A DNA stretch of 6,279 nucleotides from Pseudomonadota bacterium. Lineage in GTDB: Bacteria > Pseudomonadota > Gammaproteobacteria > Acidiferrobacterales > Acidiferrobacteraceae. Where the stretch lies: assembly GCA_021795255.1 (NCBI GenBank), contig JAJYPQ010000254.1:1-6279 (forward strand). Reading direction: 5' to 3'. The notes under the pieces are model-generated. The model saw only the letters and a list, made by a program, of their open reading frames with translations, was not told the DNA's origin and made no database searches. Below, one piece after another: positions 1 to 5,505 of this stretch. A program made the position numbers and the translations under genes. Every line of letters starts with the position of its first letter. The first letter of the stretch is position 1.

Positions 1-162
1 GTGTGGGGTGACACCGAGGTGGAGCTTTTGCCACAGAGCGCCGGCTTGCGTTTAACGGACATCTTTACAGGAGAGTCTCTTGCGCCACCGGGACGAGCGG
101 GGCGGCTTTTGGCCGCGGACCTTTTTTGGACATTCCCGGTCGCGGTGTTGATGGCCTCCTGA
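1..162 (+). CDS. treY: C-terminal end of a probable malto-oligosyltrehalose synthase (5'-partial)
   Basis: The first reading frame is open from base 1 to a TGA at 160-162 and gives 53 residues; the start lies outside the window. The fragment begins VWGDTEVELLP, then has LTDIFTGES, then a leucine/alanine stretch and LFWTFPVAVLM at the end. This order (W-G-D-T, a short beta strand, D-x-x-T-G, then a helix leading into F-P-V-A-x-L) matches my recollection of the extreme C-terminus of TreY, a GH13-family enzyme that turns the reducing end of malto-oligosaccharides into a trehalosyl unit, which TreZ then releases as trehalose in the cytoplasm. The C-terminal beta domain of another GH13 glycosidase is the main alternative. 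A terminator-like hairpin overlaps the stop, so the gene probably ends its own transcription unit. The family call rests on a short fragment and is moderate. Confidence 0.68.
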   Translation: MWGDTEVELLPQSAGLRLTDIFTGESLAPPGRAGRLLAADLFWTFPVAVLMAS

Positions 163-193
163 GGGCGAGGGCCTTGGCACTCGCCGCTCTTTT
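161..193 (+). terminator. Probable Rho-independent terminator of the upstream gene
   Basis: GAG-GGCGAG at 161-169 pairs with CTCGCC-G-CTC at 180-189. This gives a nine-pair stem with one bulged G at 186 and a ten-base loop, followed directly by TTTT at 190-193. The stem begins inside the TGA stop of the treY-like gene, a common position for an intrinsic terminator. The T-run is short, so termination may be partial. Confidence 0.55.
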
Positions 194-196
194 CGT

Positions 197-218
197 GGCC
201 TTGAGTAAACGCAAGGCC
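197..218. repeat. Second inverted repeat behind the terminator
   Basis: GGCCTTG at 197-203 and CAAGGCC at 212-218 form a perfect seven-pair stem with an eight-base loop. A further copy of GGCCTTG lies at 170-176 in the loop of the preceding hairpin, so the 3' arm could pair with either copy. An overlapping 11-bp dyad, GCCCT-A-AGGGC, covers 216-226. No T-run follows. It may be a back-up stem or a 3'-end stabiliser for the upstream transcript; this is inference. Confidence 0.35.
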
Positions 219-277
219 CTAAGGGCAATCACTTGCAGACCCTTGAAGCGCAGAGCCTGCCGGCTATGGTCCACGCA

Positions 278-286
278 TGCTAGAAT
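278..286 (+). promoter_or_regulatory. Extended -10 promoter for the PPOX-family gene
   Basis: TG at 278-279, one base, then TAGAAT at 281-286 matches an extended -10 element (TGnTATAAT) at all but one position. No good -35 is seen at the usual distance, which is normal for this promoter class. Transcription would begin near 293, giving a leader of about 24 bases that contains the AAGGAG ribosome-binding site at 301-306. The preceding gene appears to terminate at about 190, so a dedicated promoter is expected here. Confidence 0.45.
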
Positions 287-316
287 GATCGACCGGCGCT
301 AAGGAGACGGCCCTTT

Positions 317-919
317 ATGGGAAAGCAGTACGGCGAAATTTCTGAGCGGTGGGCGGACTTTATCCGCGCCCAAAGGATTTTTTTCGTCGCCACGGCCACC
401 CAAGACGGCCGCATCAATGTCTCACCTAAAGGCCTCGATTCGCTCCGGATCTTGGGCCCAAACCGGGTAGCCTGGCTCAACCTGACAGGAAGCGGCAACG
501 AATCCGCGGCCCATGTCCTCAGTTCCCCGCGCATGACCCTCATGTTTTGTGCCTTTTCCGGAGATCCTGTCATCCTGCGCCTCTACGGGCAGGCGCGTGC
601 GATTCATCAAAAGGACCCCGAATGGCCCGATATGTTCGCGCTTTTTCCTCCCCTGCCCGGGTCGCGGCAGATCTTTGATGTGGCAATCGATCTCGTTCAG
701 ACCTCCTGCGGCTTTGGGGTGCCCTATTACGATTTCGCGGGCGACCGGCCCGACCTCAAGGACTGGACCCAAAAAAAGGGCGAGGCGGGTGTGAGGCGCT
801 ATTGGCTGGAACGCAATGCGAGGAGCCTAGACGGTATCGAGACCGGGATTGCGGATCGGAACGTCTGCGAGGAGGGCCCGCAGATCCGGGCGACCGGCCA
901 GAAAGAGGATGCGGGCTAA
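317..919 (+). CDS. Pyridoxamine 5'-phosphate oxidase-family flavin protein
   Basis: This 200-residue soluble protein has no signal peptide or membrane segment. Residues 20-100 form the flavin-binding split barrel typical of PPOX-like proteins: RIFFVATATQDGRINVSPKG (20-39), DSLRILGPNRVAWLNLTGSG (41-60), NESAAHVL (61-68), RMTLMFCAF (72-80) and ILRLYGQA (86-93). The C-terminal part, with KKGEAGVRRYWLERNARSLDG (153-173), is the usual ending of the roughly 180-residue stand-alone subfamily annotated as PPOX-family, FMN-binding; about 20 polar residues follow it here. Members bind FMN or a related cofactor. Their substrates are mostly unknown, and this is not the vitamin B6 enzyme PdxH itself. The ATG at 317 is chosen because AAGGAG at 301-306 lies ten bases upstream. 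The gene sits alone between a terminator and the cyo operon, so context does not suggest a substrate. The family call is secure; the function is not. Confidence 0.9.
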   Translation: MGKQYGEISERWADFIRAQRIFFVATATQDGRINVSPKGLDSLRILGPNRVAWLNLTGSGNESAAHVLSSPRMTLMFCAFSGDPVILRLYGQARAIHQKDPEWPDMFALFPPLPGSRQIFDVAIDLVQTSCGFGVPYYDFAGDRPDLKDWTQKKGEAGVRRYWLERNARSLDGIETGIADRNVCEEGPQIRATGQKEDAG

Positions 920-1053
920 GGGGAGCGGTAAGACCGGGGTTGTCACGGGACCGCCGGTCGGGGCCGCAGGACCCCGGTTCCGGCCGCAGCCCGCTGGCCT
1001 TTCCTGGCCCATGAGGTGTTCTCCAAGCCCATCACGCACCGCCCTACAGGGGT

Positions 1054-1067
1054 CTCTTATCTAAGAG
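1054..1067. repeat. 14-bp inverted repeat, possible operator
   Basis: CTCTTA at 1054-1059 and TAAGAG at 1062-1067 are perfect complements around a two-base centre. AT-rich sequence containing TTAATATAGC follows at 1071-1080. The dyad lies about 80 bases upstream of the best cyo -35 element, a position where activators or remote repressors can bind. I cannot assign it to a regulator; it matches neither a Fur box nor an FNR site. Confidence 0.3.
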
Positions 1068-1145
1068 TCCTTAATATAGCGGTCATTTGTCGCGCCTTAG
1101 TTCTTCGCATTGCCCCCGCACGGCCAATTCTCGGACGCAACGGCC

Positions 1146-1175
1146 TTGTCATTCGGCTATTGCATATATTATTAT
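1146..1175 (+). promoter_or_regulatory. Probable promoter of the cyo operon
   Basis: TTGTCA at 1146-1151 matches the sigma-70 -35 consensus at four of six positions. TATTAT at 1170-1175 matches the -10 consensus at five of six, with an 18-base spacer. A second TATTAT at 1167-1172 would leave 15 bases, so the exact -10 is uncertain. Transcription would start near 1182, giving a leader of about 90 bases before cyoA. The AT-rich stretch stands out in a GC-rich region, and the -10 lies inside the dyad at 1162-1179. Confidence 0.5.
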
Positions 1176-1179
1176 ATGC
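1162..1179. promoter_or_regulatory. AT-rich 18-bp dyad over the cyo -10, candidate operator
   Basis: GCATATA at 1162-1168 and TATATGC at 1173-1179 are perfect complements with four bases (TTAT) between them. The dyad covers both candidate -10 hexamers, so a dimeric protein bound here would block RNA polymerase. A terminal oxidase operon is expected to respond to oxygen, iron or respiratory state. I cannot match this dyad to FNR, ArcA or Fur sites, and part of the symmetry could follow simply from an AT-rich -10. Confidence 0.4.
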
Positions 1180-1203
1180 TTATGCCGTGTATGAGCGTTG
1201 GGC

Positions 1204-1222
1204 GGCGGGTCTCTGACCTGCC
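1204..1222 (+). promoter_or_regulatory. Leader hairpin in the cyoA 5' untranslated region
   Basis: GGCGGGTC at 1204-1211 pairs with GACCTGCC at 1215-1222. All eight pairs form, one of them a G-U wobble, around a TCT loop. It would lie about 20 bases into the predicted transcript. No T-run follows, so it is not an intrinsic terminator. It could protect the 5' end or take part in leader folding: CCATCCCT at 1221-1228, just after and partly inside the stem, can pair with the cyoA ribosome-binding site AGGGTGG at 1259-1265 if one base bulges. Confidence 0.4.
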
Positions 1223-1273
1223 ATCCCTCCCCATAGGCACAGTCCTCACAAAGCACGCAGGGTGGTACGAAAC

Positions 1274-2215
1274 ATGGTCGCGAAAAGACTGAGGCTCCTG
1301 GCTCGTTATATCACACTAGTACCGGCCCTACTCCTCGCCGGTTGTTCGTCGCAAGGACTCTCCCGACAGTTCGTATTGTTCCGGCCAGCCGGCCCCCTGG
1401 CAAACGTGGATTTTCGATTCACCATCCTCGATGTCGCGGTCATGCTGGTTATTATCGTGCCGACTGCGATCATGACGACAGTCTTTCTTCTACGATATCG
1501 CAAAACCAATGCCAAGGCCGCTTATGACCCGAAGTGGTCGCATTCCAACCTCATCGAATTCGTAGTCTGGACCATCCCCATAGCGATCGTCGCCATGCTC
1601 GGTTATTACTCCTACCAGGGCACGTTCGCGGTCAACCCCTATAATCCTAGACTGATAAATTCCGCTAGCACCGCGAGCGGCAAAAAGGCCCCACGCCCCC
1701 TCGACGTCGATGTCATAACGACCGATTGGCAGTGGCTCTTTATCTACCCAAAGCAAGATATCGCCACCGCCAACGAGCTTGTCATACCAGTGGGCACCCC
1801 GATCCATTTCCGTTTGACATCGGCTACGGTAGTGAACGATTTCTATATCCCAAAGCTCGCCGGGATGATCGATATCATGCCGGGCATGCGCACAAAACAG
1901 GTATTGCTCGCCGATAGGATCGGAAAATACCAGGGTTATTCGGCCAATTTCAGCGGCGGCGGTTTTTCCTGGATGGGGTTCAAGACCAAGGTCGTCGCGC
2001 AAAACCAATTCCAAACGTGGGCCAAGCGCGTCGCAAAATCGCCACATAGGTTGAATTATGCGCGGTTTAACGCGTTCGCCAAGCCTTACAAGAATGTCGA
2101 CGGAAAAACCGATCAGTTCTCGCACGTCAGCGCGGGTCTTTTCGATCGGGTCATAAAGGCGATCACGATGGGTAAGGTCTATAAAACACCTCTGCCGACA
2201 TATGGGAAGGCCTAG
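1274..2215 (+). CDS. cyoA: Cytochrome bo3-type ubiquinol oxidase subunit II
   Basis: This 313-residue subunit II of a quinol-oxidising heme-copper oxidase is close in length to E. coli CyoA (315). Residues 1-24 are a lipoprotein signal ending in the lipobox LLAGC, with lipidation expected at Cys24. Two membrane helices follow (about 52-74 and 93-112), then a periplasmic cupredoxin domain with DWQWLFIYP (151-159), PIHFRLTS (176-183) and FYIPKLAG (190-197). The cytochrome-c-type CuA cysteines and histidine are absent: residues 223-234 read SANFSGGGFSWM. Electrons should therefore come from quinol. A COX-aromatic-rich-like tail follows (about 245-300). The ATG at 1274 is chosen over the GTG at 1262 because AGGGTGG (1259-1265) lies eight bases before it and the signal peptide then has normal length. 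The periplasmic part is strongly basic. It is the first gene of the cyo operon, with cyoB 73 bases downstream. Confidence 0.95.
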   Translation: MVAKRLRLLARYITLVPALLLAGCSSQGLSRQFVLFRPAGPLANVDFRFTILDVAVMLVIIVPTAIMTTVFLLRYRKTNAKAAYDPKWSHSNLIEFVVWTIPIAIVAMLGYYSYQGTFAVNPYNPRLINSASTASGKKAPRPLDVDVITTDWQWLFIYPKQDIATANELVIPVGTPIHFRLTSATVVNDFYIPKLAGMIDIMPGMRTKQVLLADRIGKYQGYSANFSGGGFSWMGFKTKVVAQNQFQTWAKRVAKSPHRLNYARFNAFAKPYKNVDGKTDQFSHVSAGLFDRVIKAITMGKVYKTPLPTYGKA

Positions 2216-2220
2216 GCCTT
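2207..2220. repeat. Perfect 14-bp palindrome at the cyoA stop codon
   Basis: AAGGCCTAGGCCTT at 2207-2220 reads the same on both strands and contains the TAG stop of cyoA at 2213-2215. As RNA it gives a short stem (AAGGC with GCCTT, loop CTAG) followed by TT. It is too weak for a real terminator but might reduce read-through or mark a processing site between cyoA and cyoB. Confidence 0.3.
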
Positions 2221-2262
2221 TTGATGCGGACATTTTCAAGACTAGGTGAGCGCCTGTTCGGG

Positions 2263-2280
2263 CTCTCGCGACGAGAGGAG
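2263..2280 (+). promoter_or_regulatory. cyoB ribosome-binding site within a hairpin
   Basis: The SD sequence AGAGGAG occupies 2274-2280, eight bases before the cyoB ATG. CTCTCG at 2263-2268 is a perfect complement of CGAGAG at 2272-2277 with a three-base loop (CGA), so the left half of the SD site would be paired in the folded RNA. This could tune cyoB translation relative to cyoA, for example by requiring ribosomes that finish cyoA to open the stem. The pairing is seen in the sequence; the role is inferred. Confidence 0.45.
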
Positions 2281-2288
2281 TAGAGACG

Positions 2289-4367
2289 ATGGTGCACGTG
2301 CAAGGACCCTGGAGCCCGCTGCTAGGACGTTTATCCCTATCGGCCATCCCCAATAACCCTATCATTACCGGCGCGTTTTTCTTCTCCGCCGCTATCGGCG
2401 TCCTTATCCTTGCTTATGTGACATATGCCGGCAAATGGGGGTATCTCTGGCGCGAGTGGTTGACGACGGTCGATCATAAAAAGATCGGCGTTATGTATAT
2501 TATCGTGGGCCTTGTCATGCTGTTCCGGGGCTTTATCGATGCCCTCATGATGCGCACTCAGCAAATGCTGGCAGACGGCCCCCACTCTCCAGGCTTCCTC
2601 GGGGCGGCGCATGGCTACCTGATCCCCTACCATTTCGATCAGATCTACAGCGCCCACGGCACGATCATGATCCTGTTCGCTGCAACGCCTATCTTGGTCG
2701 GTATCATGAACGTCGTGGTCCCCTTGCAGATCGGCGCGCGGGATATGGCGTTTCCCTATCTGAACGCGCTCGGGTTGTGGCTCACCGTAGTCGGTGCCGC
2801 GCTCATTATGATGTCCTTGTTTCTTGGTGACTTTTCGCACGCCGGATGGGTGGGCTTGACCCCGCTTACCGAGCTTGCCTATAGCCCGGGTGTAGGGGTC
2901 GATTACTGGATGTGGTCGATTCAGATCGCAAGCGTCGGGACTACCCTTGGGGCTGCGAACCTGATCGCTACCATCATCAAGATGCGTGCGCCCGGTATGA
3001 CCTGGGGGCGCCTGCCGATCTTCACCTGGACGGCGCTCAGCACCAACATCATCGCCTTGACCTCGTTTCCGGTGCTCGGCGTCTCTCTCGCCCTTCTCGG
3101 TCTTGACCGGTATTTCGGCACCCACTTCTTCACCGCCGGAATGGGCGGCAACCTCATGCTCTACTCCAATTTGTTCTGGATGTGGGGCCATCCGGAGGTG
3201 TATTTCGTGATCCTTCCGGCGTTCGGCATGATGTCGGAGATCATTCCGACCTTCTCGGAAAAGGCCTTGTTTGGTTACATCACCATGGTCGCGGCGAGTT
3301 TTGCGATTGCCGGCGTCTCGTGGTCGGTGTGGCTGCACCATTTCTTTACCATGGGTGCGAGCCCGGCGGTCAATACCTTCTTTAGCATCGCCACGATGGT
3401 GGTCGGAATTCCCACCGGGGTGAAGGTCTTTAACTGGGCCTTTACCATCTTTCGGGGACGCAGTCGCTTCGAGACCCCCATGATGTGGGCGATCGGGGCG
3501 CTATTCATGCTGCTGCTTGGCGGACTTACCGGAATGATGCTGGCCATGCCGCCCATCAACTACAGCGTTCATAACAGCGTCTTCGTAGTCGCGCACTTCC
3601 ACACCATGCTGATGGTCGTCATCTATGGAATCATGGGTGGCGTGAGTTACTGGTTTCCGAAGGTGTTCGGCTTCAAGCTGGACGAGACCTTGGGTAAGCG
3701 GTTTTTCTGGTACTTTACGGCCGGCACCATCATGGTCTTCGTGCCGATGTATCTATCGGGGTTCATGGGCATGACCCGACGTTTGGATTATCTCGCCAAC
3801 CCGCACCTACTACCCTTCGAAGTGCTCGAGGAATTCGGGATCGGCCTCTATACGGTCTCCGTGTACTACTTCATCCGGCAACTCTATGTGAGCCTGCGTG
3901 ATCGCAACGAGAATCGTGTAGGAGCGAACGCCTGGGGCACGGGCAGGACGCTCGAGTGGATGACGGCCTCGCCTACGCCTTTCTACAACTTCGCCGTGAC
4001 GCCGCGCGTGAATGCCCGCGACGAGTTGGTCTGGCGCAAGGAGCAGGGTTTTGAGAAGGCCTTACCCACCCAATACGAGGACATCTTGATGCCGAAGAAT
4101 ACGGCGGTACCGCTCTTGATCGGCGCTTTTTCCCTGGCCCTGGGATTCGGGCTTGTGTGGCGCATATGGTGGATGACAGATCTGAGTCTCCTTGGCGTAG
4201 TGATGACGGTGATTGCGCGCTCCTTCGTGCGCGAGACCGATTACGTGGTCGGCGCAAGCGAGGTCGAACAGATCGAGCGTCGGTCGCGGACCCGCGGTCA
4301 GTCGCCACGCCCCGATTCGCGCCGCGGCGGCATGGGAGCTCTGCGCCCCAGCCGGTCTAACACCTAA
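2289..4367 (+). CDS. cyoB: Cytochrome bo3-type ubiquinol oxidase subunit I
   Basis: The 692-residue catalytic subunit reduces oxygen to water with ubiquinol and pumps protons across the inner membrane. All residues I looked for by comparison with E. coli CyoB (663 residues) are present. His123 and His438 ligate the low-spin heme and His436 the high-spin heme. His301, His350 and His351 ligate CuB, with Tyr305 as the cross-linked tyrosine in WGHPEVYF. Asp152 and Glu303 lie on the D channel and Lys379 on the K channel. The quinol-site residues Arg80, Asp84, His115 and Gln118 are also kept. The signature VAHFHTM is at 434-440. Many hydrophobic helices span about residues 26-640. Differences from E. 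coli are a nine-residue longer N-terminus, eight extra residues between Asp84 and His115, and a basic tail from about 664. The ATG at 2289 has AGAGGAG eight bases upstream. Confidence 0.97.
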   Translation: MVHVQGPWSPLLGRLSLSAIPNNPIITGAFFFSAAIGVLILAYVTYAGKWGYLWREWLTTVDHKKIGVMYIIVGLVMLFRGFIDALMMRTQQMLADGPHSPGFLGAAHGYLIPYHFDQIYSAHGTIMILFAATPILVGIMNVVVPLQIGARDMAFPYLNALGLWLTVVGAALIMMSLFLGDFSHAGWVGLTPLTELAYSPGVGVDYWMWSIQIASVGTTLGAANLIATIIKMRAPGMTWGRLPIFTWTALSTNIIALTSFPVLGVSLALLGLDRYFGTHFFTAGMGGNLMLYSNLFWMWGHPEVYFVILPAFGMMSEIIPTFSEKALFGYITMVAASFAIAGVSWSVWLHHFFTMGASPAVNTFFSIATMVVGIPTGVKVFNWAFTIFRGRSRFETPMMWAIGALFMLLLGGLTGMMLAMPPINYSVHNSVFVVAHFHTMLMVVIYGIMGGVSYWFPKVFGFKLDETLGKRFFWYFTAGTIMVFVPMYLSGFMGMTRRLDYLANPHLLPFEVLEEFGIGLYTVSVYYFIRQLYVSLRDRNENRVGANAWGTGRTLEWMTASPTPFYNFAVTPRVNARDELVWRKEQGFEKALPTQYEDILMPKNTAVPLLIGAFSLALGFGLVWRIWWMTDLSLLGVVMTVIARSFVRETDYVVGASEVEQIERRSRTRGQSPRPDSRRGGMGALRPSRSNT

Positions 4368-4497
4368 GGCATGACGACGGGCTCTTTCGGCCAGAGCGAG
4401 CCCTGCCGGGTCGGCTCCTCCGCCTCCTCAAAGGGGACGGAGCGGCCGCTTTGCTCGGCGAATCAATAGTGCAACAGCGTAAGTGAGGGCGATGTTT
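4368..4497 (+). other. cyoB-cyoC intergenic region with possible hairpins
   Basis: This 130-base gap is long for the inside of a cyo operon. GGGCTC at 4379-4384 can pair with GAGCCC at 4398-4403, or GCTCT at 4381-4385 with AGAGC at 4393-4397; the two folds exclude each other. CTCCG at 4418-4422 can pair with CGGAG at 4438-4442, continued inside by TCC (4425-4427) with GGA (4435-4437). A 10-bp palindrome, AGCGGCCGCT, is at 4441-4450. There is no T-run, so no clear terminator, and no convincing promoter. Such stems could set the relative stability of the cyoAB and cyoCD parts of the message. Confidence 0.4.
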
Positions 4498-5130
4498 ATG
4501 GGACTATCGGCAACGACGACCAGCGATTCGGGAAACGCGGGGCTTTGGGCACAGCATCACCACCATGATGCCATCGCGACGAGAACCCTAGGCTTCTGGC
4601 TCTATATGTTGAGCGATGCCATGATCTTCGCCGGGCTTTTCGCGACCTATGCGGTGCTAAGTCATCAGTACAACGCCGCTGGAGGTCCGATGGCCAAGGA
4701 TTTCGTCCATCCGCTTTACGCCTACGGGGAGACCCTGGCGGTGTTTACGAGTGTACTCGCCTATGGCGGCGCCATGGTGGCCATGAGAAAGGGTCATAAG
4801 GGCGGGGTCTTGGCGGGCTTAGGGCTCGCCTTTATGTTCGGCGCGGTCTTTATCGGTATGGAGGTAAACGAACTCTCGCACCTCATCGATGCCGGCATCA
4901 CCCCCGAGCGCAGCGGCTATTTGTCGGCGTTCTTCGCGCTAGTCATGACCCATGGTATCCACATGGCCTTTGGGCTCTTGTGGATGGCGACGATGTTCTT
5001 TCAGGTGGCCTTCCAAGGGTTTACCGACAAGGTCGTCTATCGAATGTTGAACCTTAAGGTGTTTTGGCATTTCCAGGCCGTCATTTGGGTGCTGGTGTTT
5101 AGCTTCGTTTATATGCGAGGAGTGTTGTGA
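4498..5130 (+). CDS. cyoC: Cytochrome bo3-type ubiquinol oxidase subunit III
   Basis: This 210-residue integral membrane protein belongs to the heme-copper oxidase subunit III family (E. coli CyoC has 204 residues). It surrounds subunit I in the inner membrane and helps keep the complex stable and active. A polar N-terminus with four histidines (residues 18-21) precedes five predicted membrane helices. Recognisable stretches are LGFWLYMLSDAMIFAGLFAT (starting near residue 29), GMEVNELSHLID and SGYLSAFFALVMTHGIHM in the middle, and LKVFWHFQAVIWVLVFSFVY near the end, which aligns with FWHFLDVVWICVF of E. coli. Possible starts are GTG 4483, ATG 4492 and ATG 4498. The last is preferred because GAGGG at 4485-4489 then lies eight bases upstream; ATG 4492 would be only two bases from it. 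The stop overlaps the cyoD start by one base. Confidence 0.95.
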   Translation: MGLSATTTSDSGNAGLWAQHHHHDAIATRTLGFWLYMLSDAMIFAGLFATYAVLSHQYNAAGGPMAKDFVHPLYAYGETLAVFTSVLAYGGAMVAMRKGHKGGVLAGLGLAFMFGAVFIGMEVNELSHLIDAGITPERSGYLSAFFALVMTHGIHMAFGLLWMATMFFQVAFQGFTDKVVYRMLNLKVFWHFQAVIWVLVFSFVYMRGVL

Positions 5131-5483
5131 TGGCACACGGCATAGAAAACCCTCTGGAGCATCCCGAGGTCAGGGTCGTTAACGGGCGTGGCTATGTGGT
5201 GTCTTACATAGTGTCTTTGGCGCTGATGGCCTTGGCGCTTGGCTTTGTTACGCAGCCAGTCCTTTTGCCGTGGGCGCTGATCGGCCTGTCGGCGGCAGCG
5301 GCGGTCGCAGTATTGGTGCAGATCATGTTGCTGTTTCAGTTGAATTTCTCAAAAACCCAGATATGGACCACGGTCTCATTCCTTCTGATCGTGCCGCTCT
5401 TTATCATCGCCGTGGGGCTCACCATGTGGATGTTCAACGCCCTGGATGCGCGGACGATGCTGGCCGGGATGATGATGCATTAA
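5130..5483 (+). CDS. cyoD: Cytochrome bo3-type ubiquinol oxidase subunit IV
   Basis: This 117-residue protein matches subunit IV of bo3 oxidases in size (E. coli CyoD has 109) and shape. A polar N-terminus (HPEVRVVNGRGYVVSYIVSL, from residue 11) leads into three membrane helices at about 20-40, 45-67 and 76-102. The stretch VQIMLLFQLNFSKTQIWTTV in the second loop region is typical of the family, which has VQILVHLVYFLH-like sequence there. The small subunit assists assembly and CuB binding in subunit I. The ATG at 5130 is preferred over GTG 5127 because GAGGAG (5117-5122) is seven bases upstream. The TGATG junction with cyoC (stop 5128-5130, start 5130) indicates coupled translation. Confidence 0.93.
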   Translation: MAHGIENPLEHPEVRVVNGRGYVVSYIVSLALMALALGFVTQPVLLPWALIGLSAAAAVAVLVQIMLLFQLNFSKTQIWTTVSFLLIVPLFIIAVGLTMWMFNALDARTMLAGMMMH

Positions 5484-5489
5484 GGATCG

Positions 5490-5505
5490 CATCGCTCGGG
5501 CGATG
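5490..5505 (+). repeat. Small hairpin just after cyoD
   Basis: CATCGC at 5490-5495 and GCGATG at 5500-5505 form a perfect six-pair stem with a TCGG loop, seven bases after the cyoD stop. No T-run follows (GTCTTAGTGG), so efficient termination is unlikely and read-through into the next gene is expected. It may stabilise the 3' end of the cyoABCD message. Confidence 0.35.

Larger units (their letters stand above)
920..1273. other. Long intergenic region before the cyo operon
   Basis: These 354 bases hold no convincing gene. The left part (920-1000) is very GC-rich and carries inverted repeats: ACCGGGGT at 933-940 with ACCCCGGT at 971-978, GACCG-C-CGGTC at 949-959, and a directly repeated GGCCGCAG at 962-969 and 982-989. 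They could form a 3' stem for the PPOX transcript, but no T-run follows. The middle has a 14-bp dyad at 1054-1067. From 1146 the sequence turns AT-rich and carries the likely cyo promoter and an 18-bp dyad. A strong leader hairpin lies at 1204-1222. The length and layout suit a regulated promoter region. Confidence 0.6.

Noticed and set aside
65..274. Minus-strand frame of 69 codons, rich in Arg, Ala and Pro
   Set aside because: It runs antisense across the treY-like end and the terminator, starts with GTG without a ribosome-binding site, and its composition is what reversed GC-rich sequence gives.
1016..1216. Possible 66-codon gene in the region before cyoA
   Set aside because: It has a GTG start without a ribosome-binding site, runs through the promoter and dyad, and resembles no known protein.
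1490..2365. Minus-strand open frame of 291 codons opposite cyoA
   Set aside because: It is the antisense shadow of a clear cyoA gene, runs into cyoB, and shows no recognisable domain.
2337..3341. Minus-strand open frame of 334 codons opposite cyoB
   Set aside because: Its protein is full of His, Asp, Arg and Gly with no hydrophobic core, as expected from the reverse complement of membrane-protein codons. cyoB is certain on the other strand.
4555..4572. Run of His codons near the cyoC start, considered as a metal-binding tag
   Set aside because: His-rich N-termini also occur in ordinary CyoC proteins such as that of E. coli, so this is not unusual.
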